Assembly: GCA_014860355.1 (NCBI GenBank)
Contig: JACZJV010000023.1
Location: 24,451 to 88,450 of the forward strand
DNA from: Burkholderiales bacterium
Lineage (GTDB): Bacteria; Pseudomonadota; Gammaproteobacteria; Burkholderiales; SG8-39
Length of the DNA stretch: 64,000 nucleotides
Direction: 5' to 3'
How positions within the stretch are numbered: position 1 is the stretch's first letter; each line of letters starts with the position of its first letter. Both the position numbers and the translations under genes were made by a program. The notes beneath the pieces are model-generated. The model was given only the letters and a program-made list of their open reading frames with translations, searched no databases and was not told the DNA's origin. This document shows positions 62,819-64,000 of the stretch, piece by piece.

Positions 62819-64000
62819 ATGCGGTACGCAGAAACAGGGTTCGAACTGGAGGTCGATCTGTCCCGCGGCAGCATCGACAGGGTGGAATCCGATCCCGAGC
62901 TGACCAGACTGCATCTGGGCGGGCTGGGCACCAGCGCGAGGATACTGTGGGACAGAGTCCCCGCCGAGACCGAGGCGTTTTCCGAAGACAATCTGCTGAT
63001 CTTCGCCACCGGCCTGCTATGCGGCACTGCGGCACCCGGTTGCAACCGCACCGTCGTCTCGACGTTTTCCCCGCAGACGCAGCTGCTCGCGTATTCGATG
63101 ATGGGCGGATTCTGGGCGCCTGAGTTGAAGCACGCGGGCTACGACAAGGTGATCATCCGCGGCAAGTCGCCCGAGCTGGTCTATCTGTGGATACACAACG
63201 ACAAGGTCGAAATCCGCGACGCCACGCATCTGCGCGGCAAGGGCGCCATCGATACCGCCGAATGCATCCGGCAGGAACTGAAGGAGCCGAACGCGCAAGT
63301 GGCCGCGATCGGTCTCGCAGGGGAGAACCGGGTCTTTTACGCGTCCATCGAGCAGGGACGGTCCAGCGCCAGCCGTGGCGGCATCGGCGCGGTCATGGGC
63401 GACAAGGGGCTCAAGGCGGTCGTCGTGCGCGGCACCAAGGACATCAACGTCGCGCGGCCGGCCGAATTCATGAAGCTGTGCGACGAGGTGCTGCAATACA
63501 TCAAGTATCGCGCCGACCATCCGATACCCGGCGTCCCCGCCATCCTGCAGGGCCTGGGCTCGCCGCAGGAAATGGCGATCGTCGACGAGCAGTGGCACAC
63601 CACCAGCTTCATGTGGGGCAATGCGCGCACCCGGCGCAAGGACTTCTGGACCCACGAAATTGAAGAGAAGTGGCGCAAGACGCAGGAGGACGTGCGCACG
63701 CGCCTGATCAGCTGCTACAACTGTCCGATGAAATGCGGGGCGACCATTTCCGTCCCGGGGCAGCCGACCTACATGATGAAGTGCTACTCCAAGCTCACTT
63801 ACACCATGGCGGCCTATTCGGACCTGGAGTTCGGCTTCAAGATCGCGCAGCGCGCCACCGAATACGGCGTGGACGGATTCTCGACGCCGCAGGTCATGGC
63901 GTTCGCGCTCGAGCTGCTCGAGGCCGGCATCCTCAGCGACGCGGATTTCCCCGGCATGCCGGCCGACGTCGAGGGGCGCTTCTTCTGGCTGCTCGACCGC
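62819..64000 (+). CDS. bamB: BamB-like tungsten enzyme (class II benzoyl-CoA reductase active-site subunit), cut by window end
   Basis: The first 394 residues of an AOR-family protein running past the window end. It opens MRYAETGFELEVDLSRGSID and carries GLGSPQEM, WHTTSFMWGNARTRRKDFW, the cluster motif CYNCPMKC (299-306) and MMKCYSKLTYTMAAYSDLEF, all very close to BamB as I remember it. By direct count Glu251, His260 and Cys322 are present, the numbers reported for active-site residues of Geobacter BamB; position 255, reported as His, is Val here (from memory). BamB reduces benzoyl-CoA to a dienoyl-CoA without ATP hydrolysis. ATG 62819 has AGAGGA upstream. Related reductases for other acyl-CoAs are possible. 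Confidence 0.85.
   Translation, partial: MRYAETGFELEVDLSRGSIDRVESDPELTRLHLGGLGTSARILWDRVPAETEAFSEDNLLIFATGLLCGTAAPGCNRTVVSTFSPQTQLLAYSMMGGFWAPELKHAGYDKVIIRGKSPELVYLWIHNDKVEIRDATHLRGKGAIDTAECIRQELKEPNAQVAAIGLAGENRVFYASIEQGRSSASRGGIGAVMGDKGLKAVVVRGTKDINVARPAEFMKLCDEVLQYIKYRADHPIPGVPAILQGLGSPQEMAIVDEQWHTTSFMWGNARTRRKDFWTHEIEEKWRKTQEDVRTRLISCYNCPMKCGATISVPGQPTYMMKCYSKLTYTMAAYSDLEFGFKIAQRATEYGVDGFSTPQVMAFALELLEAGILSDADFPGMPADVEGRFFWLLDR

Overview
The window is GC-rich chromosomal DNA from a proteobacterium, most likely a betaproteobacterium. The evidence is the classical order mrcA / pilMNOPQ / aroK / aroB / gltBD, the lptM-lysA neighbourhood beside mrcA, and betaproteobacterial-style PilM, PilQ and IcmF proteins. 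Both strands are densely coded. I saw no rRNA, tRNA, CRISPR array, prophage or intact insertion sequence.

Left part (1-18400), mostly conserved core: the start of an RND efflux permease with its adaptor, an LptM-type lipoprotein followed by a lysA that has lost almost all of its interior, penicillin-binding protein 1A, the type IV pilus assembly/secretin operon pilMNOPQ, shikimate kinase and 3-dehydroquinate synthase, and both subunits of glutamate synthase. A large Ig-like (Big_1) repeat lipoprotein follows (18428-20377), then glmU-glmS for UDP-GlcNAc synthesis.

Middle (24195-37430): an EamA permease, a MOSC protein, a YcgR-like PilZ protein, RecQ, and a redox operon encoding an SHP-type cytochrome (DUF1924), a diheme cytochrome c and a cytochrome b561, followed by an OmpR/HisKA two-component pair. 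Next come two more EamA permeases, one with a long histidine-rich tail, a HupE/UreJ-like membrane protein with an EF-hand-like loop, a TPR protein and a small Lys/Ala-rich exported protein.

Right-middle (37489-57901), acyl-CoA metabolism and accessory genes: an acyl-CoA ligase, the fused cobalamin mutase IcmF behind a palindromic operator, a NodB-type deacetylase, a MetE-like methyltransferase with a four-gene ABC importer, a HTH/nucleotidyltransferase pair resembling a toxin-antitoxin module, a 211-bp broken piece of a second icmF, an MDR-type oxidoreductase, an ICL/PEP-mutase-family lyase, a CBS protein, an ABC1 kinase preceded by a beheaded coding remnant, a CaiB-type CoA-transferase, an M23 peptidase and bacterioferritin.

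Right end (58303-64000): a YbaK-like deacylase, then an operon reading leftward of an HD-domain/zinc-ribbon protein, a tungsten aldehyde:ferredoxin oxidoreductase (AOR)-family enzyme and a multi-cluster ferredoxin. Diverging from it is a second AOR-family gene, cut by the window end, that closely resembles BamB, the active-site subunit of ATP-independent (class II) benzoyl-CoA reductase. This suggests an anaerobic aromatic or related low-potential acyl-CoA pathway continuing beyond the right edge. I regard this divergent tungstoenzyme locus as the most interesting part of the window.
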